Assembly (NCBI GenBank): GCA_002169105.1
Contig: NHJX01000023.1
Coordinates: 8,284 to 46,992 of the forward strand
Direction: 5' to 3'
DNA: 38,709 bases
Origin: Gammaproteobacteria bacterium TMED226
GTDB taxonomy: Bacteria > Pseudomonadota > Gammaproteobacteria > Magnimaribacterales > D2472
Positions 16,530-25,524 of this stretch are shown in pieces. The notes under the pieces are model-generated. The model was not told the origin of the DNA. It saw nothing but the letters and a program-made list of their open reading frames with translations, and did no database searches. Made by a program: the position numbers and the translations under genes. Each line of letters starts with the position of its first letter. Position 1 is the stretch's first letter.

Positions 16530-17060
16530 ATGTTATTTGCCATCTCAGAAGCATTCTCTTCCATAAGAGATTTTATGGAAGCAGGTGGAAGTGTTTTATG
16601 GCTAATAGCAATCTTAGTATTTTTTATGTGGGCAATGATATTTGAGAGAATTTGGTATTTTTCTCATGGGCATGATTTTTATGTTCAGGACCTTGCTAGT
16701 CAATGGAATAATAGATCTGATAAAACTTCATGGCATGCATTACAAATTAGAGAAAAAATGCTTTCTCAAGCTAAGGTAGAGATCAATCGTAACTTATCAA
16801 TCATACAAACCTGTGTTGTTTTAGCGCCATTATTTGGGTTGCTTGGAACAGTAACAGGAATGATAGAAGTCTTTCAAGTTATGGCATTTAATGGTGGAGG
16901 AGATGCAAGGGCAATGGCTGGAGGAGTTTCCAAGGCAACACTTCCTACCATGGCTGGAATGGTTGTAGCTCTCTCAGGAGTTTTTGCTAGCATTTATCTT
17001 GGAAGTGCCTCAGATAGGCACACTAATGATTTAAGGGAATTAATAAAAAGAGAATTATAG
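16530..17060 (+). CDS. exbB: ExbB-type proton channel protein
   Basis: The 176-residue inner-membrane protein is a short ExbB/TolQ homologue forming, with ExbD, the proton-driven motor for TonB. Three membrane segments are visible (about 19-39, 86-110 and 130-152). The conserved A-P-L-F-G-L-L-G-T-V-T-G-M-I-E-V-F is in the second and the M-A-G-G-V-S-K-A-T-L-P-T-M-A-G-M-V loop enters the third. It is preceded by the TtpC homologue, which shares the same domain, and followed by exbD after ten bases. Confidence 0.94.
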   Translation: MLFAISEAFSSIRDFMEAGGSVLWLIAILVFFMWAMIFERIWYFSHGHDFYVQDLASQWNNRSDKTSWHALQIREKMLSQAKVEINRNLSIIQTCVVLAPLFGLLGTVTGMIEVFQVMAFNGGGDARAMAGGVSKATLPTMAGMVVALSGVFASIYLGSASDRHTNDLRELIKREL

Positions 17061-17070
17061 GAGAAACTAA

Positions 17071-17481
17071 ATGAGAAGAAATGCTATAAGCACAGCTGTA
17101 AAAGATGAAGAGAGTGAAATAAATTTAACTCCAATGCTTGATGTTGTTTTCATCATGCTTATTTTCTTTATCGTTACTGCTAATTTTATTAAAGAGCCCG
17201 GTTTAGAGATTAATAGACCTGATTCAGATACTGCTGAGACTCAAGAAAATGCTGCAATACTAATTGCAGTAGGCCCAACAGGTGAGGTTTGGATGGACGG
17301 AAGAAGGATTGATGTAAGGCAGGTTAAGGCTAACGTAGTGAAGTTGCTTGCAGATAATCCAAAAGGCTCTGTAGTCATTCAAGCAGATGAGAAAGCTGTG
17401 GCTGATACTATAATCAAAGTTATGGATGGAGCAAGGGAGGCCGGCGTAAGCGCAATTTCACTAGCATCAGAACCAAAATAA
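17071..17481 (+). CDS. exbD: ExbD-type energy transducer
   Basis: The 136-residue protein has a short cytoplasmic N-terminus, one membrane segment (about 23-42) and a periplasmic domain. The segment I-N-L-T-P-M-L-D-V-V-F carries Asp24, the proton-conducting residue of the ExbD/TolR family. The periplasmic part has the usual G-x-V-W-M-D-G-R-R strand and V-V-I-Q-A-D-E-K-A segment. AGGAG lies seven bases before the ATG. It forms the motor with ExbB and passes energy to the TonB protein encoded next. Confidence 0.95.
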   Translation: MRRNAISTAVKDEESEINLTPMLDVVFIMLIFFIVTANFIKEPGLEINRPDSDTAETQENAAILIAVGPTGEVWMDGRRIDVRQVKANVVKLLADNPKGSVVIQADEKAVADTIIKVMDGAREAGVSAISLASEPK

Positions 17482-17484
17482 TTT

Positions 17485-18186
17485 ATGAACCAAGTTTTTG
17501 CAGCAATTAATTCTTTTACAAAACCAATTCATATGGTTTATGTGAAAGCTTTCAATGCAAATAGATATGTTGCAGGTATAGGATTTTCATCTTTAATAAC
17601 ATTAGCACTTTTTTTTATAATGGTTATTTTAATTTCACTAGGTGACAGCGGCCTAAAAGAAGACAATTCAGTTAAGCTTGCTGATGTTGTAATGCCAGAA
17701 AGAGAGATTGATACGTTTATGACAGAAGTTGATAAACCAGATAAGCCTGAAGAACAACCTGAAGATATTGCTCAGCCTGAACTAGATCTAGCACCTCTAA
17801 CAGGACTAGATGTTTCTATAGCAAAACCAAAAGCCAATTTTAAAGCTGGAGGATCTTTTTTTAGAGATGGCGAATATATACCATTATTTAAAGTAGTTCC
17901 AATTTATCCTAGAAGAGCCCAAGAAAGAGGCACGATGGGATATGCCTTAGTCGAATTTACAATAACTGATACGGGCAGCGTTGAAGATGCAAAAGCGCTT
18001 GAAGGTTACTGTACAAACAGTGACCCAACTGATCCTTCTGCTGAATTTAGACCATGCACGATGTTCAATAGCGCATCCGCTAGGGCGGCAATAAAACTTA
18101 AATACAAACCTAAGATTGTCGATGGAAAAGCAGTTCCAGTCGAAGGTGTATTACATAGATTTACATATATACTAGATGAGTCATAA
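17485..18186 (+). CDS. tonB: TonB energy-transducing protein
   Basis: The 233-residue protein has a cytoplasmic N-terminus of about 28 residues, one membrane segment (about 30-53), a short Pro/Glu/Asp-rich linker (about 70-104) and a C-terminal TonB domain (about 131-231) that contacts outer-membrane receptors. Visible landmarks are V-V-P-I-Y-P-R-R-A-Q-E-R-G, V-E-F-T-I-T-D-T-G and L-K-Y-K-P-K-I-V-D-G-K. The linker is short compared with E. coli TonB. Unusually, a loop of the TonB domain carries Cys176 and Cys191, a likely disulfide. The gene begins three bases after exbD with no clear Shine-Dalgarno sequence, so coupling is likely. Confidence 0.94.
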   Translation: MNQVFAAINSFTKPIHMVYVKAFNANRYVAGIGFSSLITLALFFIMVILISLGDSGLKEDNSVKLADVVMPEREIDTFMTEVDKPDKPEEQPEDIAQPELDLAPLTGLDVSIAKPKANFKAGGSFFRDGEYIPLFKVVPIYPRRAQERGTMGYALVEFTITDTGSVEDAKALEGYCTNSDPTDPSAEFRPCTMFNSASARAAIKLKYKPKIVDGKAVPVEGVLHRFTYILDES

Positions 18187-18190
18187 AATT

Positions 18191-19594
18191 ATGAGAAAGA
18201 ATTTTTCACTATATTTATTTTCTTTACTTGCAATATCTTTTGCAATTTCTCCAATAACACTTCAAGCACAATCATCAAACAAAAAGCCAATAAAATATAA
18301 GAAAGCTAGGGCTCTACAAGGCTCAACTGCTAAAAAAATGGCAAAGGTTTATGAAGCTCTTGAGGTTGTAGATGAAAAGGGTGAGCCAGCACCTGACATG
18401 GATATTGTCCTATCAATTCTTAACGAGCTTAAAAATGATTCAGAAAATCTTAAAAGTTACGATCGTTCTGTGATGTGGAATGCATGGGCATTCGTCTATT
18501 TTAGTGAAGGCGATTATCCAAAAGCAATGGATGCCTATTACAAACTAATTAATGAACCTGAAGTAACCATAGGATTAAGAGTTGGTGCATTACTCTCTCT
18601 TGCTCAGCTAAACCTTGTTCAAGAAAAATATGAAGAGGGCATTAAGTTGATTCTTCAATGGATGAGTGAAGTAGAAACGGTAACAGCCCAATCTTACTCT
18701 TTGCTTGGACAGGCTTATTATCAGACGGGTGATTTTAAGAAATCTTTATCATCAATGGAAACAGCTGTAACTATGGCTGAAGAAGAGGGTTATAAACCAA
18801 GAGAAAACTGGTATGTCATTATGGCTGCATGCATTGGCGAACGAAAAAAAGAAATAGGCGAGAAAGTAGCATTATTAAGACAAATAGATATTTATGAAAT
18901 TTTAGTTAATCTTTATCCAAAGAAACAATATTTTATTCAATTGGGCGGATCTTATGGTCAGTTAGGAAGAGAGAAAGACTACATGATTACACTTAAAGCC
19001 GCTCACCAAAAAGACTTTCTTAACAAAGAATCTGAATATTTAGCCTTAACTCAACTACTTCTCTTAAATCAAAACCCTTATTGGGCTGCTGAAGTTTTTG
19101 AATCTGGGCAAAAGAAAATGATAACCATAGTAGATGAGAAAACTAAAGAAGAGAAAATTGTTCCCGTAATAAAAGATACTGAGAAAAATTTAAAACTCCT
19201 TGCTGATGCATGGAGAATGGCTCAAGAAATTGATAAAGCAATCCCTATTCTTGAAAGAGCAGCAGAAATGTCAAAAGATGGTGAGTCGTATGTTCTTCTT
19301 GGAAATTTATATTTATCAGAAGATAAATTAAACGAAGCTGCTGATGCAATTAATAAAGGTCTTAAAAAGGGAAAGATAAAAAAAATATCTCCAGTTTACT
19401 TAACTCTTGGACAAGTATATTTTGAACTCCAAGAATTTGATTCTGCAAAAAAGAATTTTAGAATAGCGGCAAGAGATAAAGATAAAAAAATTAAACAACA
19501 AGCAAATAACTGGATTAAGTACACTGAAAATGAAGAGATTAGAGTTAAGAATCTTGCTTTAAGAAGAGACTATATCCAGATGAATTCTACGTAA
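18191..19594 (+). CDS. TPR protein of the TonB operon
   Basis: The predicted 467-residue protein has a signal peptide (about residues 1-26, ending near L-Q-A-Q) and then repeated tetratricopeptide helices, such as Y-S-L-L-G-Q-A-Y-Y-Q-T-G-D-F-K-K-S and Y-V-L-L-G-N-L-Y-L-S-E-D-K-L-N. It is likely periplasmic. A TPR protein is the usual last gene of TtpC-type TonB operons and has been proposed to stabilise the TonB complex. I prefer the ATG at 18191, which starts directly at the signal peptide. An ATG at 18176 overlapping tonB by 11 bases would add five residues. Its stop overlaps the convergent folA end by eight bases. Confidence 0.88.
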   Translation: MRKNFSLYLFSLLAISFAISPITLQAQSSNKKPIKYKKARALQGSTAKKMAKVYEALEVVDEKGEPAPDMDIVLSILNELKNDSENLKSYDRSVMWNAWAFVYFSEGDYPKAMDAYYKLINEPEVTIGLRVGALLSLAQLNLVQEKYEEGIKLILQWMSEVETVTAQSYSLLGQAYYQTGDFKKSLSSMETAVTMAEEEGYKPRENWYVIMAACIGERKKEIGEKVALLRQIDIYEILVNLYPKKQYFIQLGGSYGQLGREKDYMITLKAAHQKDFLNKESEYLALTQLLLLNQNPYWAAEVFESGQKKMITIVDEKTKEEKIVPVIKDTEKNLKLLADAWRMAQEIDKAIPILERAAEMSKDGESYVLLGNLYLSEDKLNEAADAINKGLKKGKIKKISPVYLTLGQVYFELQEFDSAKKNFRIAARDKDKKIKQQANNWIKYTENEEIRVKNLALRRDYIQMNST

Positions 19595-20093
19595 TTCTCT
19601 CGTAGGTTGATACTATAAAATTGTAATCGTTTTCTGAGTCCTTTAAGAAGCTTTTTGAATCTAGCTCTCTCCATTCACCTAGATTAAAATCAGGATAAAA
19701 TACATCTCCATCAATATCACAATCGACTTTTGTAAGGACTAATTTGTTTGTGATAGACAAAGTATCTCTAAACAAGAAACCACCTCCAATTATTACAATT
19801 TCATCTAAGTCTTCTTTAGTACAAAGATTTTTTGCGGAATCAATAGCATCATTTGTATTTTTAAAAACTGAGGCACCTTCGATCTTATCAATAGTATTTG
19901 AAACGACGTAATTGATTCTGTTTGGAAGTGGCCTGCCTATAGACTCAAAAGTTTTACGTCCCATAATAATGATCTTGTTAGTTGTATATTCTTTAAAGTG
20001 AGACAGATCTGTTTTTAGATTCCAAGGAAGATTATTATCAACCCCAATAACCTTGTTAACTGATAGAGCAACAACATGAGAGATGGTGATCAT
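19587..20093 (-). CDS. folA: Dihydrofolate reductase
   Basis: FolA reduces dihydrofolate to tetrahydrofolate with NADPH. The 168-residue protein has G-V-D-N-N-L-P-W-N-L-K-T-D-L, with Asp29 as the substrate-binding acid corresponding to E. coli Asp27. It also has M-G-R-K-T-F-E-S-I-G-R-P-L-P near residue 44 and the I-I-G-G-G-F-L-F nucleotide loop. Its ATG follows the thyA stop directly with no spacing. Together they recycle the folate consumed by thymidylate synthase. Confidence 0.96.
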   Translation of the reverse strand: MITISHVVALSVNKVIGVDNNLPWNLKTDLSHFKEYTTNKIIIMGRKTFESIGRPLPNRINYVVSNTIDKIEGASVFKNTNDAIDSAKNLCTKEDLDEIVIIGGGFLFRDTLSITNKLVLTKVDCDIDGDVFYPDFNLGEWRELDSKSFLKDSENDYNFIVSTYERIT

Positions 20094-20957
20094 TTAAACC
20101 GCCATCTCAGCTTTTATGGGAGGATGAGGGTCATAGCCTTCCAAGACAAAGTCATTAATATTGCACTTTTTTAGATCGTTAATCGATTCAAGGCTAGGAA
20201 AAATAAGCTTTGGTAATCTTTTAGGAGTTCTTTTAAGCTGTTCCTTAACTTGATCAATAGAGTTTTTATAAATGTGAGCATCTCCAAAAGAGTGAATAAA
20301 TCTTTTTGGTTTTAGGTTCAGTACTTCGGCCAATATTGATAACAAAAGAGCATAACTCGCAATATTAAATGGAACACCTAAGAACATATCAGCACTTCTT
20401 TGATACATATGGCAGCTGATTGTACCTTTGTTTATATAAAATTGAGACATAACATGACATGGAGGTAGAGCCATTTTTTCAATTTCACCAACATTCCAAG
20501 CAGACAATATATGCCTTCTGCTATCTGGATTATTTTTTAATCCTTCTATTAAGTCATGAATCTGATCTTTACCACTCCAGTCTCTCCATTGAACTCCATA
20601 AACAGGACCAAGAATTTTCTTAGAATCATTATTCTCATAACCTAAATCCTTGCCTTGTTTGTCTGCATTATCAGTCCAAATCGTTGAATATTTATTTAAA
20701 TCTGTAAGCTCTGTCCTGTCTTTATTGAATCTAATCTCTGCCAATCTTCTTTCATCATCAGAACCTTCTAAAAACCATAAAAGCTCAGAAACAACACCTT
20801 TCCATGCAAGAGACTTGGTTGTCATAGCAGGAAAGCCTTCTTCAAGATCAAAATCTAACTGATGTCCAAATGATGATATTGTTCCAGTATTTGTACGATC
20901 ATCTTTCTCATCACCATTCTCAAGAATATATTCCAAAAGATCTAAATATGCCTTCAT
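20094..20957 (-). CDS. thyA: Thymidylate synthase
   Basis: ThyA makes dTMP from dUMP using methylenetetrahydrofolate. The 287-residue protein has the catalytic Cys167 in L-P-P-C-H-V-M-S-Q-F and the R-R-H-I-L-S-A-W-N segment. The Y-Q-R-S-A-D-M-F-L-G-V-P-F-N-I-A motif and the C-terminal P-P-I-K-A-E-M-A-V are also present. It is longer than the 264-residue E. coli enzyme because of an extra segment around residues 70-115, a feature of many ThyA proteins. The start overlaps the lgt stop as ATGA. Confidence 0.96.
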   Translation of the reverse strand: MKAYLDLLEYILENGDEKDDRTNTGTISSFGHQLDFDLEEGFPAMTTKSLAWKGVVSELLWFLEGSDDERRLAEIRFNKDRTELTDLNKYSTIWTDNADKQGKDLGYENNDSKKILGPVYGVQWRDWSGKDQIHDLIEGLKNNPDSRRHILSAWNVGEIEKMALPPCHVMSQFYINKGTISCHMYQRSADMFLGVPFNIASYALLLSILAEVLNLKPKRFIHSFGDAHIYKNSIDQVKEQLKRTPKRLPKLIFPSLESINDLKKCNINDFVLEGYDPHPPIKAEMAV

Positions 20958-21751
20958 GCGTTCTTCCTAGAATAAATCAATATAAAGAACCCTATAATAA
21001 TCATTGGAATGCATAATAGTTGACCCATACTGATTGAATCAAATGCCACATAACCAATATGGGCATCTGGTTGTCTATAAAATTCAATTATAAATCTTAT
21101 TGATCCATAAAAGATAAGAAAAGATGAGCAAACCATTCCTTTTATTCCAGTTCTCTTACTTATATAGAGAAGTATTAAAAATAAAATTATACCCTCAGCA
21201 AAACTTTCATAGAGTTGTGAAGGGTGGCGTAATACTCCAAAAGGGTCAGTAGGAAATATAAAACCCCATTCCCCATTAGTAGCTTTACCAAATAATTCTC
21301 CATTTAAGAAGTTGCCTATCCTTACAAGACCAAGTCCTATAGGCATTGCTAGTGCAACGCCATCCATTAACCTCAGAAATTCAATATTTTTTTTCTTACA
21401 GAAAACTATTAAGCTAACAATGACACCAAGGAGGCCTCCATGAAAACTAAGACCGCCTTGCCAAATATAAAATAAAGATAGCGGATCATTTATAAGTTGA
21501 TTGGTTCCATAAAAGAGCATGTAACCAATTCTGCCTCCGCACATAGCTCCAATAAAAAGCCCATATAGAAAAACCATATCATTGACTTCATCTTTATCAA
21601 GGCCTATTTCTTTAACTATTTTGCTGTCTCTAAGGAATAGATAAATTAATACAGCAGATAATAGCCAAGTAATTGCATAGTATTGAATCTTTATTGGGCC
21701 AATATCTATCAGGCTAGGGTTATTAAAAAAATCTGATAATTCAATAATCAT
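20954..21751 (-). CDS. lgt: Prolipoprotein diacylglyceryl transferase
   Basis: Lgt transfers diacylglycerol from phosphatidylglycerol to the lipobox cysteine of prelipoproteins, the first lipoprotein maturation step. The 265-residue protein has about seven membrane segments. It carries G-G-R-I-G-Y-M-L-F, the F-H-G-G-L-L-G-V segment and the Lgt signature G-R/L-x-x-x-N-F-L-N-G-E-L-F-G, read here as V-R-I-G-N-F-L-N-G-E. The H-P-S-Q-L-Y-E-S segment is also conserved. I chose the ATG at 21749-21751, which overlaps the upstream stop as ATGA; a GTG at 21787 would add 12 residues inside the TSUP gene. The order TSUP-lgt-thyA-folA is common in gammaproteobacteria. Several lipoproteins in this window would be its substrates. 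Confidence 0.95.
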   Translation of the reverse strand: MIIELSDFFNNPSLIDIGPIKIQYYAITWLLSAVLIYLFLRDSKIVKEIGLDKDEVNDMVFLYGLFIGAMCGGRIGYMLFYGTNQLINDPLSLFYIWQGGLSFHGGLLGVIVSLIVFCKKKNIEFLRLMDGVALAMPIGLGLVRIGNFLNGELFGKATNGEWGFIFPTDPFGVLRHPSQLYESFAEGIILFLILLYISKRTGIKGMVCSSFLIFYGSIRFIIEFYRQPDAHIGYVAFDSISMGQLLCIPMIIIGFFILIYSRKNA

Positions 21752-22551
21752 ACTAAAAACATATAAGTTGAAATTATAAAGAACCACATTGCCATAAGTC
21801 TTCTTAAAGTTGTTTGAGATAAATAATGAGCAAGATCAGCACCGTATTTTGCTGAAACCATGCTAGTTATCGATACACCCAATAAAGCAGGTAAGTATAC
21901 ATAACCCAAGCTAAAATTAGGCAGTCCATTAACATTTATCCCAGCAATTATATACCCAAGAGTTCCAAAGACTGCTATTGGAACACCACAAGCTGCCGAT
22001 GTACCAATGGATGTTGTTAGCCTCAAACCAGAGGCTCTAAAGTATGGAACTGAAAAAGTTCCACCTCCTATACCAAGTATTGAAGAAAGAAATCCAATAA
22101 TAGATCCAGCAAAGATCGATTCCGATTTTTTAGGGTATATTTTTTTAGAAGAAATTTTAATATCGAATAGAATTTGTATTCCTACAAGTAAAACAAATAT
22201 TGCAATAGATAATTTTAAGAATGATCCATCAATTTGAACTGCAAATAACGCTCCCGCCAAAGCCCCAAATATAATCCCAGTTGCGACAGGTTTAAAATGA
22301 TCAAAATCTATAGATTTCTTTGCTCTATGAGCATTTGCTGAAGATAAACCAGTAAAAATAATACATGAAATTGCTGTTCCTATTGCTAGATGAACAACTA
22401 TTTCACTATCAAAGCCTAGGCTGATAAATGTTCCAATGAGCACAGGAACTATTATCAATCCTCCACCAATTCCAAACATTCCAGCCAGAAGCCCAGCTAA
22501 AGTTCCAAGAGCAACAAAGATTAGTATTTCATCCAACATTATTAAATTCAT
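21748..22551 (-). CDS. TSUP (TauE/SafE) family membrane transporter
   Basis: The 267-residue protein has about eight membrane segments in two similar halves, each with a glycine-rich loop: G-M-F-G-I-G-G-G-L-I near residue 25 and S-I-L-G-I-G-G-G-T-F near residue 155. This is the TSUP family, whose members move sulfite, sulfoacetate or other small organosulfur or organic anions. Substrate cannot be read from sequence. The position between rppH and lgt is conserved in gammaproteobacteria and not informative about substrate. Two in-frame ATGs (22551 and 22539) lie inside the end of rppH. Confidence 0.9.
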   Translation of the reverse strand: MNLIMLDEILIFVALGTLAGLLAGMFGIGGGLIIVPVLIGTFISLGFDSEIVVHLAIGTAISCIIFTGLSSANAHRAKKSIDFDHFKPVATGIIFGALAGALFAVQIDGSFLKLSIAIFVLLVGIQILFDIKISSKKIYPKKSESIFAGSIIGFLSSILGIGGGTFSVPYFRASGLRLTTSIGTSAACGVPIAVFGTLGYIIAGINVNGLPNFSLGYVYLPALLGVSITSMVSAKYGADLAHYLSQTTLRRLMAMWFFIISTYMFLV

Positions 22552-23017
22552 TACAAAAAGAATATTTTAATTTATTTAATGCTTGAGAATAGACCTTTTC
22601 TTTAAATGAAATAATGACATTTAATGGATACCAATAAGAGACCCATTTATAGTCATCAAATTCGTTATCAGGATCATTTTCAAAAGATATTTTTGTGTCT
22701 TCTATAAGTTTGAATAAAAACCATTTTTGTTTTTGCCCTTTAAATCTTTTATCAACAAATCTTTTTCGACGACTTTTTTTTGGAACGTCATATTTAAGCC
22801 ATTCATCTACAGATGTAATTAGTTTAGTTGAACTCGATTGAATACCAACCTCTTCAAATAATTCTCTTTTAGCTGCCTCAAGTGGGCTTTCAGCAAAATC
22901 TATTCCTCCTTGAGGAAATTGCCAGCTATTCATACCTTTTCGCTTACATAATAATAGGCTGCCTTCTTGATTAGCAATAATCAAACCAACATTTAACCTA
23001 TAACCATCTTCTTTCAT
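22529..23017 (-). CDS. rppH: RNA pyrophosphohydrolase, Nudix family
   Basis: RppH removes pyrophosphate from the 5' end of mRNAs and triggers decay. The 162-residue protein begins G-Y-R-L-N-V-G-L-I-I and has S-W-Q-F-P-Q-G-G-I-D followed by a full Nudix box at residues 38-60, ending R-E-L-F-E-E-V-G-I. The K-Q-K-W-F-L-F-K-L segment and E-F-D-D-Y-K-W-V are typical of RppH rather than other Nudix proteins. It starts three bases after the ABC permease stop. Confidence 0.95.
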   Translation of the reverse strand: MKEDGYRLNVGLIIANQEGSLLLCKRKGMNSWQFPQGGIDFAESPLEAAKRELFEEVGIQSSSTKLITSVDEWLKYDVPKKSRRKRFVDKRFKGQKQKWFLFKLIEDTKISFENDPDNEFDDYKWVSYWYPLNVIISFKEKVYSQALNKLKYSFCNEFNNVG

Positions 23018-23020
23018 TTT

Positions 23021-24574
23021 CTACACTTTGTTATTTAAGTCTATACTTCTATTAATTAAATATACGAAAATCAAACTTAACAAGACTAATAATAGGCTCG
23101 GGCTTGCAGCCATTACCCAGTGACCCTCATAAGTAAAGTTGTAAATCTTAGTTGAGAGAGTATCAAACCCCACAGGCCTTAATAGTAGAGTAGCTGGCTG
23201 TTCTTTGATTGATTCAATAAAAACTATCATAAAGCCAAGAAATATAGCCGGTCTAATTTGAGGCAAATAAAATAAAGCAAAAGCCTTAAAGGAATTTTTA
23301 GGCTGGGTAGATAAAGCTCTCTCAGATGATTCTGAGATATTAGCTAAAGAAGATGATATGTAATTAAAGGCTGGTGTCATAAATCTAAGGCTTAAACAGA
23401 GCAATAATCCAAATACACCATATAGAGTTATAGAGGTCCCAAAAATTGCATCAAATACAAATAATAACCCTGCAGAAATAATAGAACCAGGAATAGCGTA
23501 ACCTGAGGAAGAAATTATAATCATCGATCTCAAATTTTTATTACCTCTGTAGCTCAAAGAAAGCACCATAGCAATAAATACTGTAATAAAGGCAGCACAG
23601 ATAGCAACAAATAAAGAATTTATTACCAGATTTAAATTTTTAAATAAACTAAATGTTGAATTATCAAAATGCCACAATATTAATTGCAAAAGAGGGATGC
23701 AAAAGACAATGCTAAAAATTGATACGCATAACGTTGTTAAAAGATATTGTTTTGAATTACCTAATTCTATTTTCTCAAAATTTTCAGCAGTCTTTGATGC
23801 TAAATAACTATTCTTGGTCCCAAAGTACTTACTCAAAAAAATTATGAAGAAAACAAATATTAGTAAATAAGATGCCAATCTTGCTGCAGGCAAGTAACTT
23901 TGATATCCGAACCACGCATCGTAAATTCCAACTGTAAAAGTTTCTACTCTAAGAGTCGAAACTCCACCAAAGTCTGCAACTGTCTCAAAAATGACCAAAG
24001 CCATTCCAGCAAAGATAGCTGGTTTTAATGAAGGGAGAATTACCTTATAGATAGCACTTAAATTTGTGCTTCCTAATGACTTTGCAGCTTTAAAGATTCC
24101 TACTCCTACATTAGAAAGCTGTGCTTTTGTTAATAAGAAGATATATGGAAATAATGCCATAGACATTATTATTGAGGCACCAAAAAGATTCTTTATTGAA
24201 GGCAAGTTAATATTTATTTGTCTCAAATATTCAGATAGTGGACTGGCGTATTCAAAGATCCCAACAAAAATAAAAGCATAAACATATGCTGGAAAAGCAA
24301 TTGAAAGACTCAATCCCCAACTAAAGAATTTATGTCCAGGAAATTTATAGAATGTCACTAATATAGCAAGAGGTACTGCTATTAAGGCAGACAAAATTGC
24401 TGAACTAAATGAAAGCAAGAAAGTATTAAAGAATAAGGATCTTAAATAATTATCAGAAAATAATAAAGCATCAGTCTCACTTGAAAAAGCTAAAACAAAA
24501 AAACCTATAAAAAAAGTCAATGTAAATACCAACCAAGGTAATGAAACATAACTCCATATTTTTAAGTTTTGCAT
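23021..24574 (-). CDS. Iron(III)-type ABC transporter permease, two-domain
   Basis: The 517-residue protein has about 12 membrane segments and two permease (MetI-like) domains in one chain, the architecture of FbpB/SfuB/AfuB ferric-iron and related ThiP permeases. Two EAA-type loops are visible: A-K-S-L-G-S-T-N-L-S-A-I-Y near residue 163 and A-L-S-T-Q-P-K-N-S-F-K-A-F in the second half, each followed by a P-x-x-x-P-A-I-F motif. Phe/Tyr-rich helices fit the family. The substrate-binding protein and ATPase are not adjacent, so it must work with subunits encoded elsewhere. Iron is the likely substrate by architecture; thiamine or another solute is possible. Confidence 0.88.
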   Translation of the reverse strand: MQNLKIWSYVSLPWLVFTLTFFIGFFVLAFSSETDALLFSDNYLRSLFFNTFLLSFSSAILSALIAVPLAILVTFYKFPGHKFFSWGLSLSIAFPAYVYAFIFVGIFEYASPLSEYLRQININLPSIKNLFGASIIMSMALFPYIFLLTKAQLSNVGVGIFKAAKSLGSTNLSAIYKVILPSLKPAIFAGMALVIFETVADFGGVSTLRVETFTVGIYDAWFGYQSYLPAARLASYLLIFVFFIIFLSKYFGTKNSYLASKTAENFEKIELGNSKQYLLTTLCVSIFSIVFCIPLLQLILWHFDNSTFSLFKNLNLVINSLFVAICAAFITVFIAMVLSLSYRGNKNLRSMIIISSSGYAIPGSIISAGLLFVFDAIFGTSITLYGVFGLLLCLSLRFMTPAFNYISSSLANISESSERALSTQPKNSFKAFALFYLPQIRPAIFLGFMIVFIESIKEQPATLLLRPVGFDTLSTKIYNFTYEGHWVMAASPSLLLVLLSLIFVYLINRSIDLNNKV

Positions 24575-24598
24575 TGTTTAATTCTAAAGATAATTTTT

Positions 24599-25492
24599 TT
24601 ATTCTTTTTCTAAACCTTCTTCCAAAGTTTCTGAACCCTTTTTAAGTTCTTTCCCCAGGACATTTACTCTTGTTTGGAGTTTTTGAACATCTTTTAAAGC
24701 AAGGTCTAATCTTTTGATTACATTCTCAGCACTTAAATCAAGATCAAAGAATTCCGTTTTAATTTTATTGACAACTTTATGCACGTCACGAGCCGAATCA
24801 TTCAAACTTTGGTAATGATGACCAAGATGAACGGTATCAAGGAAAGCTGCAAGTGAATTTGGTCCAAGAATTAAGGTACTTTTTTCAGAGAAGCATTCTT
24901 GCCTTAAGTTGTCTATTTGAAATGCTAAATCAACAAGCTTTTCTGAAGCAATATAAAGAATCACATAATTTGATGTCTGGTTCTGTAATATATATTTTTG
25001 GGAAATATCATCTGCATCATTCAAAATAGATCTTCTTAGATCCTTTAATACCTTTTTCCTTTCTGTATCAGTTCCAGCAGACTGATAGCTTTGGTATTTT
25101 CCAGCATAAAATTTTGAATCTATAGGTATGATCAGACCATCCGCGGTATTAATAGCACAATCTGCTCTATCGGCAGTGGCAGGATTTATTTGAGCCTGAA
25201 ACTCATAAGTATTACTTGGAAGAATATCTCGAACGATTTCTTCCATGCTCCATTCGCCAAGTCTTCCAGTTGTAACATTGCCACCAAGAAATCTATTTAA
25301 CTCGTTTATTGGAGCTGAGACTGAAGCTAAATCAAGTTCTATCTTATTGATGTCGCTCGAAACCTCATTTAATTTATTTTGAAGATTATCATTTCCTCCT
25401 TTTTCAGAGGATTCTTTGTTTTTTATAACTGAAACTAGATAGATTAAAATTCCTAAAATAAGAATAAAAGATAGTAGTATTAGCATTTCCAT
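24599..25492 (-). CDS. rmuC: RmuC-family protein, short form
   Basis: The 297-residue protein has an N-terminal membrane segment (about 3-22), a short coiled coil (about 30-65) and an RmuC domain (about 70-270) with G-R-L-G-E-W-S-M-E, Y-E-F-Q-A-Q, a central I-P-I-D-S-K-F and F-L-D-T-V-H-L-G-H-H-Y-Q-S. RmuC has been linked to limiting recombination at inverted repeats and has a nuclease-like core. E. coli RmuC is about 475 residues, so the long coiled coil is strongly reduced here. It is divergent from the aminotransferase gene with a 32-base gap. Confidence 0.88.
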   Translation of the reverse strand: MEMLILLSFILILGILIYLVSVIKNKESSEKGGNDNLQNKLNEVSSDINKIELDLASVSAPINELNRFLGGNVTTGRLGEWSMEEIVRDILPSNTYEFQAQINPATADRADCAINTADGLIIPIDSKFYAGKYQSYQSAGTDTERKKVLKDLRRSILNDADDISQKYILQNQTSNYVILYIASEKLVDLAFQIDNLRQECFSEKSTLILGPNSLAAFLDTVHLGHHYQSLNDSARDVHKVVNKIKTEFFDLDLSAENVIKRLDLALKDVQKLQTRVNVLGKELKKGSETLEEGLEKE

Positions 25493-25524
25493 AATATTAT
25501 TTAGTATAAAATGTCCTTTATATT

